Shown: positions 24,758 through 38,228 of the stretch, piece by piece | Layout: the number at the start of each line of letters is the position of its first letter | Numbering within the stretch: the stretch's first letter is position 1 | Origin: Alopecurus myosuroides | Taxonomy: Eukaryota > Streptophyta > Magnoliopsida > Poales > Poaceae | Assembly: GCA_028641055.1 (NCBI GenBank) | Contig: CM054059.1 | Coordinates: 112,728,263 to 112,792,262 of the forward strand | DNA: 64,000 nt | Direction: 5' to 3' | The notes under the pieces: model-generated | The model's input: the letters and a program-made list of their open reading frames with translations, nothing else | Database searches by the model: none | Told to the model about the DNA's origin: nothing | Translations under genes and position numbers: made by a program

Positions 24758-25194
24758 GCAAATATCTAATACAGTACATAAATAGGTCTAATCTACGGTA
24801 CAATCTACGGCAAAAGCTAGACATAGAAATTGCAGTAGGATCTCGTACAGAAAGAGGAGAGATACGTACAGTGCAGCGGCAGCGGTGTTGTCCAAGTTGT
24901 CGTCCATGCCGTCGATGAAGAGATTGCCGATGTCGGGGAAAAAATCGTCGTTGGGGAAGTAGTCGCTGTCGGCAGTCGCGTGAGTGCGCTCCCCAAAAAT
25001 CTGATCGCCCCTCTCCCGTGTAGGATCACAAGAGGCGGAGTTCCGGAGGCCTGCTGTCCCTTCTCACGGTGCACGCCGAAAGGAGGGATGGAGAAGACTT
25101 GATTGACGGCGCGGTGCTTTGGGACGGTGCGAAACCACCACTTTCAGATTTTGGTTCGACTTTTGGGGCTAGGCCCAACTAATAAAACCCAACA
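24758..25194 (-). repeat. Probable 5' LTR/leader of the host copia
   Basis: Minus strand begins TGTTGGGTTTTATTAGTTGG at 25194, a TG start suitable for an LTR, and runs toward gag. It includes a short coding-like start MDDNLDNTAAAAA near 24890. I could not find a clear primer-binding site, so the LTR end is not set. The 3' LTR lies outside the window. Confidence 0.45.
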
Positions 25195-25824
25195 GATAGA
25201 TCCGCAGAGAACTAGATGGAGACGAGGAGCGGCGGCTCAGTAAGAAGCTCTCTTGGGTTCACCTGCATTTATTAGGTATTTAGGCCATATTACAAAGGCA
25301 GCAGGCCTCGTGAGTGAAACAGTAGTGGGCCTGTAATGGCAAGCAATTATTGGTGGTCCGTTTTTGAGAGAAACAAAAACAGTTCTTGCTGATAGTGTAT
25401 CGTGTGTTCTGTTGGAGATTCTTCCCGAATGATAGGTACAAATCAAGCAGAATTCAGAGATAAGCGCAACTTAGCACCCCTTCCCTAGTTGGTCGAGCAC
25501 AAATGGTGAAGCTAGAGCTGAAACTGACTGAGATAAGTCGTTTGGTGCTAGAGTAAATGTGCTGACTATCGGTCCGTTTATAAGAAGATGGTTCTATGTT
25601 TGCGTTCTAGGTCCGTTTATTATGTTTTTCTCTCTAACATAATAAGATCTGTCGAAAAAAAAAAATCATCTCTAATGCTCATGTTTTCCATTTGGCACGA
25701 TTAAGCGGGCAGAAAACAAAAAACGCGACACCATGTAGAGACGACGTGGTAAGGCGCTCATATAGCGCTGGTAATGTTAAAGTGAAAAATAATTTCAGAG
25801 CTCCGGATTTTGAACAACTGTGGA
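25195..25824. other. Intergenic stretch left of the first CACTA
   Basis: No gene, RNA or element recognised. It probably continues across the CACTA into 43629 onward. The last three bases (GGA, 25822-25824) are the CACTA target duplication. Confidence 0.5.
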
Positions 25825-26575
25825 CACTACTGGAATTCCATACTTCGCCGAGTATCATAAATACACGGCGAAAGAGAGAAAATACTCGGCAGTATCTTTG
25901 CCGAGTATTAGACTCGGCGTACGGGACTCGGCGTACATTAGCTCGGCAAAAGCGAGTACGCCGAGTGCCAAAGCACGGGCTGCTCGGCGACATCTTCGCC
26001 GAGTCTTTTACAGCCACACTCGGCGAAAAAAAGTTCTGACAGCCCACGTCCAAGTCCACAACAGAACGGACCGTAAACTTTTGCCGAGTGTTCGTATCCA
26101 AGACACTCGGCGAAATAATTTCACCGTGGGAACCAGCAAGCCGCCACGTGTTCCACTTTGCCGAGTGTAACACTCGGCGTAGCGATGACCAGAGGAGCCA
26201 CCAGGGAACGCCACGTGTGCCCGCTTTGCCGAGTGTCACACTCGGCGTAGTGATGACGAGAGGAGCCACGACGGAGCGCCACGTGTGCCCGCTTTGCCGA
26301 GTGTAATACTCGGCGTAGCGGTGACCAGAGGAGCTACCGCGGAGCGCCACGTGTTCATCCAGTTGCCGAGTGCCTTCTTGGAATCGCTCGGCAACAAAGT
26401 GTGCCGAGTGCCAAACAATGACTCGGCGGCCCCTATGTTTGCCGAGTGCCGAGACTCGGCGTATAGGCATCCAGAGGAGCCACCCTGGCCAGCCACGTGT
26501 CCCTTGTTCGCCGAGTGTTACACTCGGCAATGACTCCCTCCAGGCGCCCAGGCTGGCCCCTGGCAACGGTGTTTG
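25825..26575 (+). repeat. Left TIR and subterminal repeats of the first CACTA
   Basis: After the terminal CACTACTGG, the motif TTTGCCGAGTGT and its complement recur many times, often as near-palindromes such as GCCGAGTGTAACACTCGGC (26161). From about 26150 to 26370 roughly 67-bp units repeat, each holding one palindrome plus GACCAGAGGAGC and GCCACGTGT. Confidence 0.85.
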
Positions 26576-26588
26576 CCGAGTGTTTCTG

Positions 26589-29500
26589 TGCCATGCCATG
26601 TGTGTTAGATTGTATCATGGGTGTTGGGTGCCAAAGATACCATCACTCTCTGTGTCGGGGCCTCACCGACGTCGGATTCTCTCTCGCGGGTTCCAGGACT
26701 GCTCACACCCCGAAACTCCCGGATCTGACGTAACGGGGGGAATCTTGCAAGTAGGTGGGCCCTACCATTGTCAAGGGTGTTCCTTGGGCCTAACATGACA
26801 CAACCAAGCAACTAGTTCCACTTTGCTACCCACTTCCGGCTCACGCAGAGGGGGCTAGACGCCGGTTCCGTCTTTTTCTACACCGGGGCTAGTGTATCTC
26901 ACGTAGAGGGGATCCGGAGCGTCGGTATCCCACCTAAACCAATGCTTTGCCATGCCATGTGTGTTAGATTGTATCATGGGTGTTGGGTGCCAAAGATACC
27001 ATCACTCTCTGTGCCGGGGCCTCACCGACGTCGGATTCTCTCTCGCGGGTTCCAGGACTGCTCACACCCCGAAGCTCCCGGATCTGACGTAACGGGGGGA
27101 ATCTTGCAAGTAGGTGGTCCCTACCATTGTCAAGGGTGTTCCTTGGTCCTAACATGACACAACCAAGCAACTAGTTCCACTTTGCTACCCACTTCCGGCT
27201 CACGCAGAGGGGGCTAGACGCCGGTTCCGTCTTTTTCTACACCGGGGCTAGTGTATCTCACGTAGAGGGGATCCGGAGCGTCGGGATCCCACCTAAACCA
27301 ATGCTTTTCCATGCCATGTGTGTTAGATTGTATCATGGGTGTTGGGTGCCAAAGATACCATCACTCTCTGTGCCGGGGCCTCACCGACGTCGGATTCTCT
27401 CTCGCGGGTTCCAGGACTGCTCACACCCCGAAGCTCCCAGATCTGACGTAACGGGGGGAATCTTGCAAGTAGGTGGGCCCTACCATTGTCAAGGGTGTTC
27501 CTTGGTCCTAACATGACACAACCAAGCAACTAGTTCCACTTTGCTACCCACTTCCGGCTCACGCAGAGGGGGCTAGACGTCGGTTCCGTCTTTTTCTACA
27601 CCGGGGCTAGGGTATCTCCGTAGAGGGGATCCGGAGCGTCGGGATCCCACCTAAACAAATGCTTTGCCATGCCATGTGTGTTAGATTGTATCATGGGTGT
27701 TGGGTGCCAAAGATACCATCACTCTCTGTGCCGGGGCCTCACCGACGTCGGATTCTCTCTCGCGGGTTCCAGGACTGCTCACACCCCGAAGCTCCCGGAT
27801 CTGACGTAACGGGGGGAATCTTGCAAGTAGGTGGGCCCTACCATTGTCAAGGGTGTTCCTTGGGCCTAACATGACACAACCAAGCAACTAGTTCCACTTT
27901 GCTACCCACTTCCGGCTCACGCAGAGGGGGCTAGACGTCGGTTCCGTCTTTTTCTACACCGGGGCTAGTGTATCTCCGGAGAGGGGACCCGGAGCATCGG
28001 GATCCCACCTAAACCAATGATTTGCCATGCCATGTGTGTTAGATTGTATCATGGGTGTTGGGTGACAAAGATACCATCACTCTCTGTGCCGGGGCCTCAC
28101 CGACGTCGGATTCTCTCTCGCGGGTTCCAGGACTGCTCACACCCCGAAGCTCCCGGATCTGACGTAACGGGGGGAATCTTGCAAGTAGGTGGGCCCTACC
28201 ATTGTCAAGGGTGTTCCTTGGGCCTAACATGACACAACCAAGCAACTAGTTCCACTTTGCTACCCACTTCCGGCTCACGCAGAGGGGGCTAGACGTCGGT
28301 TCCGTCTTTTTCTACACCGGGGCTAGTGTATCTCCGGAGAGGGGACCCGGAGCATCGGGATCCCACCTAAACCAATGATTTGCCATGCCATGTGTGTTAG
28401 ATTGTATCATGGGTGTTGGGTGACAAAGATACCATCACTCTCTGTGCCGGGACCTCACCGACGTCGGATTCTCTCTCGCGGGTTCCAGGACTGCTCACAC
28501 CCCGAAGCTCCCGGATCTGACGTAACGGGGGGAATCTTGCAAGTAGGTGGGCCCTACCATTGTCAAGGGTGTTCCTTGGGCCTAACATGACACAACCAAG
28601 CAACTAGTTCCACTTTGCTACCCACTTCCGGCTCACGCAGAGGGGGCTAGACGCCGGTTCCGTCTTTTTCTACACCAGGGCTAGTGTATCTCACGTAGAG
28701 GGGATCCGGAGCATCGGTATCCCACCTAAACCAATGCTTTGCCATGCCATGTGTGTTAGATTGTATCATGGGTGTTGGGTGCCAAAGATACCATCACTCT
28801 CTGTGCCGGGGCCTCACCGACGTCGGATTCTCTCTCGCGGGTTCCAGGACTGCTCACACCCCGAAGCTCCCGGATCTGACGTAACGGGGGGAATCTTGCA
28901 AGTAGGTGGGCCCTACCATTGTCAAGGGTGTTCCTTGGTCCTAACATGACACAACCAAGCAACTAGTTCCACTTTGCTACCCACTTCCGGCTCACGCAGA
29001 GGGGGCTAGACGCCGGTTCCGTCTTTTTCTACACCGGGGCTAGGGTATCTCCGTAGAGGGGATCCGGAGCGTCGGGATCACACCTAAACCAATGCTTTGC
29101 CATGCCATGTGTGTTAGATTGTATCATGGGTGTTGGGTGCCAAAGATACCATCACTCTCTGTGCCGGGGCCTCACCGACGTCGGATTCTCTCTCGCGGGT
29201 TCCAGGACTGCTCACACCCCGAAGCTCCCGGATCTGACGTAACGGGGGGAATCTTGCAAGTAGGTGGGCCCTACCATTGTCAAGGGTGTTCCTTGGGCCT
29301 AACATGACACAACCAAGCAACTAGTTCCACTTTGCTACCCACTTCCGGCTCACACAGAGGGGGCTAGACGCCGGTTCCGTCTTTTTCTACACCGGGGCTA
29401 GTGTATCTCCGGAGAGGGGACCCGGAGCATCGGGATCCCACCTAAACCAATGATTTTCCATGCCATGTGTGTTAGATTGTATCATGGGTGTTGGGTGACA

Positions 29501-31527
29501 AAGATACCATCACTCTCTGTGCCGGGGCCTCACCGACGTCGGATTCTCTCTCGCGGGTTCCAGGACTGCTCACACCCCGAAGCTCCCGGATCTGACGTAA
29601 CGGGGGGAATCTTGCAAGTAGGTGGGCCCTACCATTGTCAAGGGTGTTCCTTGGGCCTAACATGACACAACCAAGCAACTAGTTCCACTTTGCTACCCAC
29701 TTCCGGCTCACGCAGAGGGGGCTAGACGCCGGTTCCGTCTTTTTCTACACCGGGGCTAGTGTATCTCCGGAGAGGGGACCCGGAGCATCGGGATCCCACC
29801 TAAACCAATGATTTGCCATGCCATGTGTGTTAGATTGTATCATGGGTGTTGGGTGACAAAGATACCATCACTCTCTGTGCCGGGGCCTCACCGACGTCGG
29901 ATTCTCTCTCGCGGGTTCCAGGACTGCTCACACCCCGAAGCTCCCGGATCTGACGTAACGGGGGGAATCTTGCAAGTATGTGGGCCCTACCATTGTCAAG
30001 GGTGTTCCTTGGGCCTAACATGACACAACCAAGCAACTAGTTCCACTTTGCTACCCACTTCCGGCTCACGCAGAGGGGGCTAGACGCCGGTTCCGTCTTT
30101 TTCTACACCGGGGCTAGTGTATCTCACGTAGAGGGGATCCGGACATCGGTATCCCACCTAAACCAATTCTTTGACATGCCATGTGTGTTAGATTGTATCA
30201 TGGGTGTTGGGTGCCAAAGATACCATCACTCTCTGTGCCGGGGCCTCACCGACGTTGGATTCTCTCTCGCGGGTTCCAGGACTGCTCACACCCCGAAGCT
30301 CCCGGATCTGACGTAACGGGGGGAATCTTGCAAGTAGGTGGGCCCTACCATTGTCAAGGGTGTTCCTTGGTCCTAACATGACACAACCAAGCAACTAGTT
30401 CCACTTTGCTACCCACTTCCGGCTCACGCAGAGGGGGCTAGACGCCGGTTCCGTCTTTTTCTACACCGGGGCTAGGGTATCTCCGTAGAGGGGATCCGGA
30501 GCGTCGGGATCCCACCTAAACCAATGCTTTGCCATGCCATGTGTGTTAGATTGTATCATGGGTGTTGGGTGCCAAATATACCATCACTCTCTGTGCCGGG
30601 GCCTCACCGACGTCGGATTCTCTCTCGCGGGTTCCAGGACTGCTCACACCCCGAAGCTCCCGGATCTGACGTAACGGGGGGAATCTTGCAAGTAGGTGGG
30701 CCCTACCATTGTCAAGGGTGTTCCTTGGGCCTAACATGACACAACCAAGCAACTAGTTCCACTTTGCTACCCACTTCCGGCTCACGCAGAGGGGGCTAGA
30801 CGCCGGTTCCGTCTTTTTCTACACCGGGGCTAGTGTATCTCCGGAGAGGGGACCCGGAGCATCGGGATCCCACCTAAACCAATGATTTGCCATGCCATGT
30901 GTGTTAGATTGTATCATGGGTGTTGGGTGACAAAGATACCATCACTCTCTGTGCCGGGGCCTCACCGACGTCGGATTCTCTCTCGCGGGTTCCAGGACTG
31001 CTCACACCCCGAAGCTCCCGGATCTGACGTAACGGGGGGAATCTTGCAAGTAGGTGGGCCCTACCATTGTCAAGGGTGTTCCTTGGGCCTAACATGACAC
31101 AACCAAGCAACTAGTTCCACTTTGCTACCCACTTCCGGCTCACGCAGAGGGGGCTAGACGCCGGTTCCGTCTTTTTCTACACCGGGGCTAGTGTATCTCA
31201 CGTAGAGGGGATCCGGAGCGTCGGGATCCCACCTAAACCAATGCTTTGCCATGCCATGTGTGTTAGATTGTATCATGGGTGTTGGGTGCCAAAGATACCA
31301 TCACTCTCTGTGCCGGGGCCTCACCGACGTCGGATTCTCTCTCGCGGGTTCCAGGACTGCTCACACCCCGAAGCTCCCGGATCTGACGTAACGGGGGGAA
31401 TCTTGCAAGTAGGTGGGCCCTACCATTGTCAAGGGTGTTCCTTGGTCCTAACATGACACAACCAAGCAACTAGTTCCACTTTGCTACCCACTTCCGGCTC
31501 ACGCAGAGGGGGCTAGACGCCGGTTCC
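26589..31527 (+). repeat. 358-bp tandem satellite array, left segment (about 13.8 units)
   Basis: Units of 358-359 bp begin (at AATGCTTTGCCATGCC or its variants) near 26584, 26942, 27301, 27659, 28017, 28375, 28734, 29092, 29450, 29808, 30166, 30524, 30882 and 31241. Units are nearly identical, so the same short ORF (about 71 aa plus, 68 aa minus) recurs in each; I regard those ORFs as by-products. Diagnostic variants repeat in a fixed order (see findings), giving higher-order structure. The array resumes after the copia insertion at 39904. Confidence 0.95.
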
Positions 31528-33197
31528 TGAAGGGAATATGCCCGAGAGGCAATAATAAAATGGTTATTATCTTATTCCTTGTTTATGATGAATGTTTATT
31601 TCTCATGCTAGAATTGTATTAACCGGAAACGTTGATACATGTGTGCTTAATAAACAAACAATGGTTCCTAGTAAAGCCTCTCTTTTAACTAGCTCGTTGA
31701 TTAATAGATGATCAAGGTTTCCTGATCATGAACATTGGATGTTATTAATAACGGGGTCATGTCATTAGAAGAATGATGTGATGAACATATACCCAAAGAT
31801 AATATAGCAATGCGATCAAGTCATTTAGTTTACATTGTTATATCAAACATACGAAGTAACTTATTCCTTAGACCATGAGATCATGTCAATCACTGATACC
31901 AGAAGAGTGCTTTGATGGCATCAAACGTCACACCGTAACAGGGTGACTATAAAGGTGTCGTTAAGTATTCGTAAAGTATTAGTTGAGGATCATGGATCAA
32001 GAGTGGGATTTGTCCATCCAAATGACGGAGAGATATACTCTGGGCCCTCTCGGTGATATCACATCGAAACCGCTTGCAAGCACGTGATATGATCACAAAG
32101 GATGTTATATCACGGGAACGAGAAAAGAGTACTTGTCGGTAACGAGATTGAACAAGGTATGGTTGATACCAATGATCGAATCTCGGACAAGTAAAATATC
32201 GCGAGACAAAGGGAATAGTTCACGGCGTTGTTGGTTCACACGATCACGAGAGTCATCGTTGAATATATAGGAGTCATCACGGATCTCCAGATCCCGCTGT
32301 TGATTATTGATCGGAGAGTAGTCTCGATCATGTCTATCTTATTCGCGAACCGTAGGGTGACACACTTAAGGTTCGATGACGCATTTGAGAGGATACGGAA
32401 TATCGGAGAAAAGTTTGGACAGCACCGAAATTGTTTCGGGGAATATTGAAATAGTCACCGAAATTGTTTCGAGTAATTTTGAAATAGTTCAAGGGGATTC
32501 TTATCAAATGGTTGTTAATAGATTTAACAACTAACTCAAGGGGTTATATGTTAATGTTTGTTAATGGAATTAACAAATATTAAAATAAAGAAATAAAATT
32601 GTTTTATTTATTTATTAAAGAAAACCCTTGGGATTTTGAGTGGGAATTCATGGAAGAATGAGTGGGTTGAGTGGAGACTCCACTCACATGATGAGGGAGA
32701 GGTGGAGGCAGCCAAAAATTCGTGGCTGCCATCCCCTCCTATAAAAGGAGGGGTGAGAGCTCCCTCTCACACTACACACACTTGTGCCATCTCTTCCTCC
32801 CTCCTGCCGCTGCTCCACCACTTGTTCGTGCGCTTGGCGAAGCCCTGAGCAATGTTTTTCTCCACCACACCACGCCGTCGTGCTGCTGGAGTTCCGAGGG
32901 ATCCTCTACTTCCGCGCCCCGCTGGAACGAGGGAACGGAGGTCGTCATCAACCGTACGTGTGACCGATCACGGATGCACCGCCGGATTGCAGTGCCATCT
33001 TCTCGCTATCGGGATCGGTGTGAGTACGACTATGCCAACAACGAGATTTGATCTCGTACCACTTTGAGTCTTCGAGGGTATGTGTTCTCCTTAACCCTCT
33101 TGTTGCCCGTTGCACTTCGTCTCCTAGATTAGATCTTGGCCTTTCAGGTATCTCTCGCGTAGGAAATTTTTTGTTTTCTATGCTACGTTCCCCTTCA
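31528..33197 (+). repeat. 5' LTR of the Angela-like copia
   Basis: 1,670 bp, TGAAGG...CCTTCA. TATA box TATAAAAG at 32740-32747 precedes a GC-richer leader (about 32770-33060). ORFs inside it (for example 32722-33051) occur identically in the 3' LTR and are not called as genes. Confidence 0.95.
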
Positions 33198-33198
33198 G

Positions 33199-33210
33199 TG
33201 GTATCAGAGC
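33199..33210 (+). other. Primer-binding site (initiator tRNA-Met type)
   Basis: TGGTATCAGAGC one base after the LTR, the standard plant copia site complementary to the initiator methionine tRNA. Confidence 0.95.
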
Positions 33211-36200
33211 CAGATCTATGCGTAGATGTTTTGTACGGGTAGAACACATAGGTGTATGTGGGCGTTGATGATCATGTTATTACCTCCTTGATTATTTTAT
33301 GATCTTAGTGGCATAGTGGGATGAAGCGGCCCGGACTAACCTTACATGTCCACGTACATGAGACTTGTTCCACAACTGACATGCAACTTGTATTGCATAA
33401 GTGGCTTGCGGGTGTCTGTTTCTCCTACTATAGTTAAGATCTAATCTATGAAGGGTTGTTAAAAATGTGTTTATCAACGTTGTGGTTGATGTTCGTAGGT
33501 ATGAACGGTTCTATCCTCGAAAGCCCTAAGCCATGTAAAATATGCAAAAATAAATTAGAAGCGTCTAACTAGTTTTTGCTGGGCATGTGATGTGATATGG
33601 TCAATATTACAAATTTGATTATGAGATGATCTATTTTGTAAATTATTGATATACCGTAAGGTATCCATATGGTTGTCTTCTTATTGATGGACAAACAAGT
33701 TTGGGGTACCGTGGTACTTGGTACCACGCCGGTGGAATGATTGAGATCATACCATAATGCACATGATGGAGATCAAGTGCAAGAAGGACCATATCATATC
33801 ACGTTATCCTTTCATGTGATGTCTGTGATGTTGATCCTTTTTATGCATCTTGTTTTGCTTAGATAACGTTGGTAGCATTATAAGATGATCCCTCTCACTT
33901 AATATCAAGATAATAATGTGTTCTTCCTTAAGTATGCACCGTTAAGAAAGTTCGTCGTTTCGAGACACCACGTGATGATCGGGTGTGATAGACTCAACGT
34001 TCGCATACAACGGGTGTTTTCAAGCCTAGCATGTACAGACATGGCCTTGAAACACACGCAATACTACGGTTCTACTTGGCGAGCCTAGCATGTACAGACA
34101 TGGCCTCGGAACACGTAACCGAAAGGTAAAGCATGAGTCATATGGATGATATGATGAACATGTCGATGTTCGCCTTTGAAGCTACATCATCTCACGTGAT
34201 GATCGGTTTTGTTGTAGTGAATTTGGTTCGTGTAATCACTAAAGACGACTAAGAGGGATGTTGTTTTTGAGTGGGAGTTCATGGCTTAAATTGAATTAAC
34301 TTGAACTTATTTATCATGAACAACAAATCAAAGTGAATTTGCATAACTTGTAGTAGTCATTGGCATCCTCATAACTATCTTACACTTAGATTGTTAATTG
34401 AGATATAACTGTTATGATCTGGTAAATACCATTTAAGATTGGTACCGTATTAGTGAAATTTAAAATTGAGTCCTATTGTAAATTTTTGGTATTTCCTACC
34501 TAGCTCCATGTGGTTAATGATTGATTAATCTAGAGAGCAAATAATTCCTACTTAGAATCCAGAGTCATGGTTGCTTCCGTATTACTTTATCTTCAAAAGA
34601 ATGTTTTGTTGATCAAGGTGATTTAGGGACTGAAAAGAGTTGTTTTCAGAAACAATCAAGTGAAAGATATATTGATATCTAGAAACTTATTTGTGGCAAC
34701 ATGACTGAGTATAATTTAGCGTGACAATGTTTGCTTATATTATCTGAATATATGCAATGATTGAAGACGCTAGGCGTTTGAATATTCCAAGAAATTGGAT
34801 GCTAAAAATTATCCTCTAAATTCCTTCCTTCGAGCTATAATAGCTTAATCATAAAATTGTTATGATGGGATGGATTAGAAGTATGGGTAAAGTAGTTTAC
34901 CTTACTTGGAAAATGCTAAGAGTGGAATCTAGAAGAATGCTATTAATATGGTGATATTAGTAGAACAATCAAACTCAAAGTATGACTCAATGGGTGATAG
35001 TACATGACTAACACGCCAAAGAAAATGAGCTAGTAAGACTAGCATTGTTTGATGTTGAATGATTCTTCTATAAAGGAAAGGGAATATTGAAAATAGAATT
35101 ACAAATAGATATATGGCAGAAAAGAAGATAACTGGAAAAGTCCAGCTCAGGAGTATATACTTGATATACAAGATATAGATGTATTACTAGTTAACAAAGT
35201 ATTTTTGGTATTTTGATACCACATTGGTTGGTATGAGTTGTCATACAAAGCAACGCAATGAAATAAATACAAGGGCCTAAAAGGAACTAGTAATAGATGT
35301 GGAATCGATTATGACAAGAACATAAATAAAGTGTTATTGTGTTCATTGTCGTATCGAACCAACCAGTCAAGATTTATTTGAAGAACTTAATAATTTGTTA
35401 TTTTGTTCTAGTCTTTTGTGAGAACAAATGAGATTGTTCAAACTATGATCATATTCCATAATTGATGGATATGTTAATATAAATCATGTTGGTAAAGTAA
35501 ACATCTATAAGACTAAATGCTAAACGTTGCAAGACGTTGAAGAGTTTCACTTAAATTGTGACACCACCATTTTAGTTCATATCGGAAAGGAAAACATGAA
35601 GGAACTCCATATTGATGGACTTCCGGAGTCATTTTATTGACGCTTGTGAGACCTCTTCCAAAAGATGACTAGAATTCCGTTCTTAGGCCAAAGTAGAATG
35701 GACGACTAATTTAGTGGAGATTATACATATTGATGTATATAGTCCATTATGTGTAGTCATGTATGGTGGATTAATTTTTCCTTCATAAAATTCTGTCGAT
35801 GATTTAAGTAGATATGTGAGTATATCTATTTAAAGGGAACAGAGTTTGACATTTTGAATTGGTTCAAAAGGTTGTTAATATGAAGTTAAAATCAATGTAA
35901 CAAGATAATCAAGTTTTTATGATTGGATCATAAAGGATAAAGTTTGAGTTACAAGTTTAGCAAAACATCTGAGAAGTTGCAAAATTGTTCTACAACTTAT
36001 ACTTCTCGAATACCCCACATTAGATTGGAGTATTCAAAAGACAAAATCAAACCCTGTTTGACATGGTAAGATTAATAAAATTGCCATTATATGTTTGTAG
36101 TTTATACATTAAGGACAACCGCTTTTACACTGAAAAGAGCACCATCATGATCCGTTGAAATTGACAACATATAAGATATGGTTTGGGTAATGACCTGAAT

Positions 36201-38217
36201 TGTCATTTTTCTTAAGTTTTGGTATGCATAGCATGTGTAAAATGTTTACAACCAAAATAGGATAAATATATGTTTATAAGGTTATCCCAAATAAAACATT
36301 GGGTATTTATCCTATCACCGAACCAAAAGACAAATGTTGTTTGTCAGAAAGGGTTGATTTCTCGAGAAAGTAGTTCTTGCGAAACAAGTGAGTGGGAGCA
36401 CGGTACAAACTCAACAAGATTACAGAATCTCCGTTATCATGTCAAGAGTAGCGCAGCACTGGAAGTTGTTCCGGGGTTTACTATTTTGACTAAGTAGAAG
36501 ACACTACAAATGTTGTAGATACTTCAAATGAGTTTGCGAACTGTACCAGAAAAGTCCAAAAACTTTGTACTTTGAACAACTTGTGGTTTAAGTATAAAGT
36601 GTTGTTTTGACAACAAAGGACCTGGACCTTATAAAGGAAGCAAATGATGGGCACTGACTTCGTAAAATTGACTATGAGTCATTATAAATTGCCATAGTAT
36701 CCTTGTATGAATATCAAGTATGTGACTTGGTAGTCCTTTCAATAGGAATGATGCCTAACGATAGCAAAAGGGTCTATATAGCGACAAAGACATGGATACT
36801 TATCGAAAAGTTGTTTTCGACGAAGTTCAAAGAGTTCACTACTACAAGATTTTGATCTTCCGTAGTGATGCTTAGTCTTTGCAGATAGTTCTAGCAAAGT
36901 TACATATTATGATATGGATGTTGAATAACAAAACCAATTCTCCTCTCGAGGAAGTTTGTTCAAGGATGTGTACTTGACACAGTCTGAGAGTTTTGTAAAA
37001 TTCAAAAGGTTGCTAGAAAGGCATGCGCACTTCAATGGTTGAAGTGAGCATAACGAAGTTGAAATCTTTACCTTAATGAAGTTATCAAAAGAGTTTGATT
37101 CCATCATGAATGATAAAGATGCTTGTAGAGTTACAAGAAATTAAGTGGGAGCGTTATGACATATTTCCAATACTTTATGTAGATGACATATGGTTGATTG
37201 GAAAATATGTATTTTAAATTAACACGGTTAAGATTTCATATTGATGAAAGGCTTAGAAGATATTGGGCATCGATATCTATAAAAGATGGATTGAAGCGCC
37301 TGATATGATTAAAGCCAAATTACATAGATGAAATATTGAAGTAAGTCAATATAAAATTGATAAGAAGGAGTTCTTGTCACATGGAAAATAATTGAGCAAG
37401 ATTCATGTGTTTTGACACATGATGAGCATCATTGAAATTGAGATTTCTAAGTCATGTTTCCATGCTATGTACACAACCAGATGAGTCCTATGCTATAAAA
37501 TGTTATAGTAGGATAATTCATATGATGATTAGACAACAGTGGGAGAGATCCTTGTGTCATTTTAGAAATGCTAAGGATATGTTTTCCTATATAGTAATGA
37601 CAAAATAATAGTTGTAATATGTTACACTAATAGTCTTGTCATTTATTCAAGTAATTTTATCTCAATTAAAATATGTGATGAAGGGTAGCACAATAGGATG
37701 GAAGAAAGTTCCATGCTGGATTTGAAAGAGTTTCAAAATTAAAATATTGTGACAGATACTACAACAAAGGCTAAAGTATATCGTTGTGTTGACAACTAAT
37801 TATAAGCGTATTTTGTGTCAAGGAGTTCTTTATTGAACTTGGTGAATTTCCAAGAATGCTGAAACTATGAAGCTACATTTTCACAATGTTAGTAACATCA
37901 GTTTAAGCTGAGGAATTAAGGTATCACCGGAACTTGGTGAGTTTCCAAGAATGCTAACACTATGAAGCTACATTTTCACAATGTTAGTGACATCAGTTTA
38001 AGCTGAGGAATTAAGTTTTCACGAATTGACTATATATATACAAAGCCATCTCATTAGAGAATGAGTGATGCGTGTAGACGCAAAGAACATGCAAATACAA
38101 TAGGACCTGAACAGTTCAGATCTTTTTGATGATGTTTACCGCATGCGAAGCATGGTAATAACACTGGTACGCCATATGTGTTAAAGTGCTTACAGACTAG
38201 ATTATTGACTCTAGTGC
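33211..38217 (+). pseudogene. Decayed gag-pol of the Angela-like copia
   Basis: About 5 kb with stops in every frame. Recognisable remnants include the RT active site LYVDD at 37173-37187 followed by a stretch like WLIGK, and ATATTGGGCATCGATATCTAT (37260-37280), which parallels the copia ILGIKIY region. A 95-bp tandem duplication lies at 37835-38019. Two copies of GCCTAGCATGTACAGACATG occur near 34025 and 34085. No protein can be made from this copy. Confidence 0.8.
37835..38019 (+). repeat. 95-bp tandem duplication inside the copia interior
   Basis: GAACTTGGTGAATTTCCAAG at 37835 recurs with one change at 37930, and the following 90 bases match closely, through TTAAGCTGAGGAATTAAG in both units. 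Confidence 0.85.
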
Positions 38218-38228
38218 AAGTGGGAGAC
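38218..38228 (+). other. Polypurine tract
   Basis: AAGTGGGAGAC directly before the 3' LTR, the usual plus-strand primer of this copia group. Confidence 0.85.

Noticed and set aside
26589..31527. CRISPR-like repeat array
   Set aside because: Units are 358-bp direct tandem repeats without unique spacers, in plant nuclear DNA.
32228..33067. ORFs of 70-109 aa in the Angela-like LTR
   Set aside because: Identical or nearly so in both LTRs, overlapping in different frames, and without any domain.
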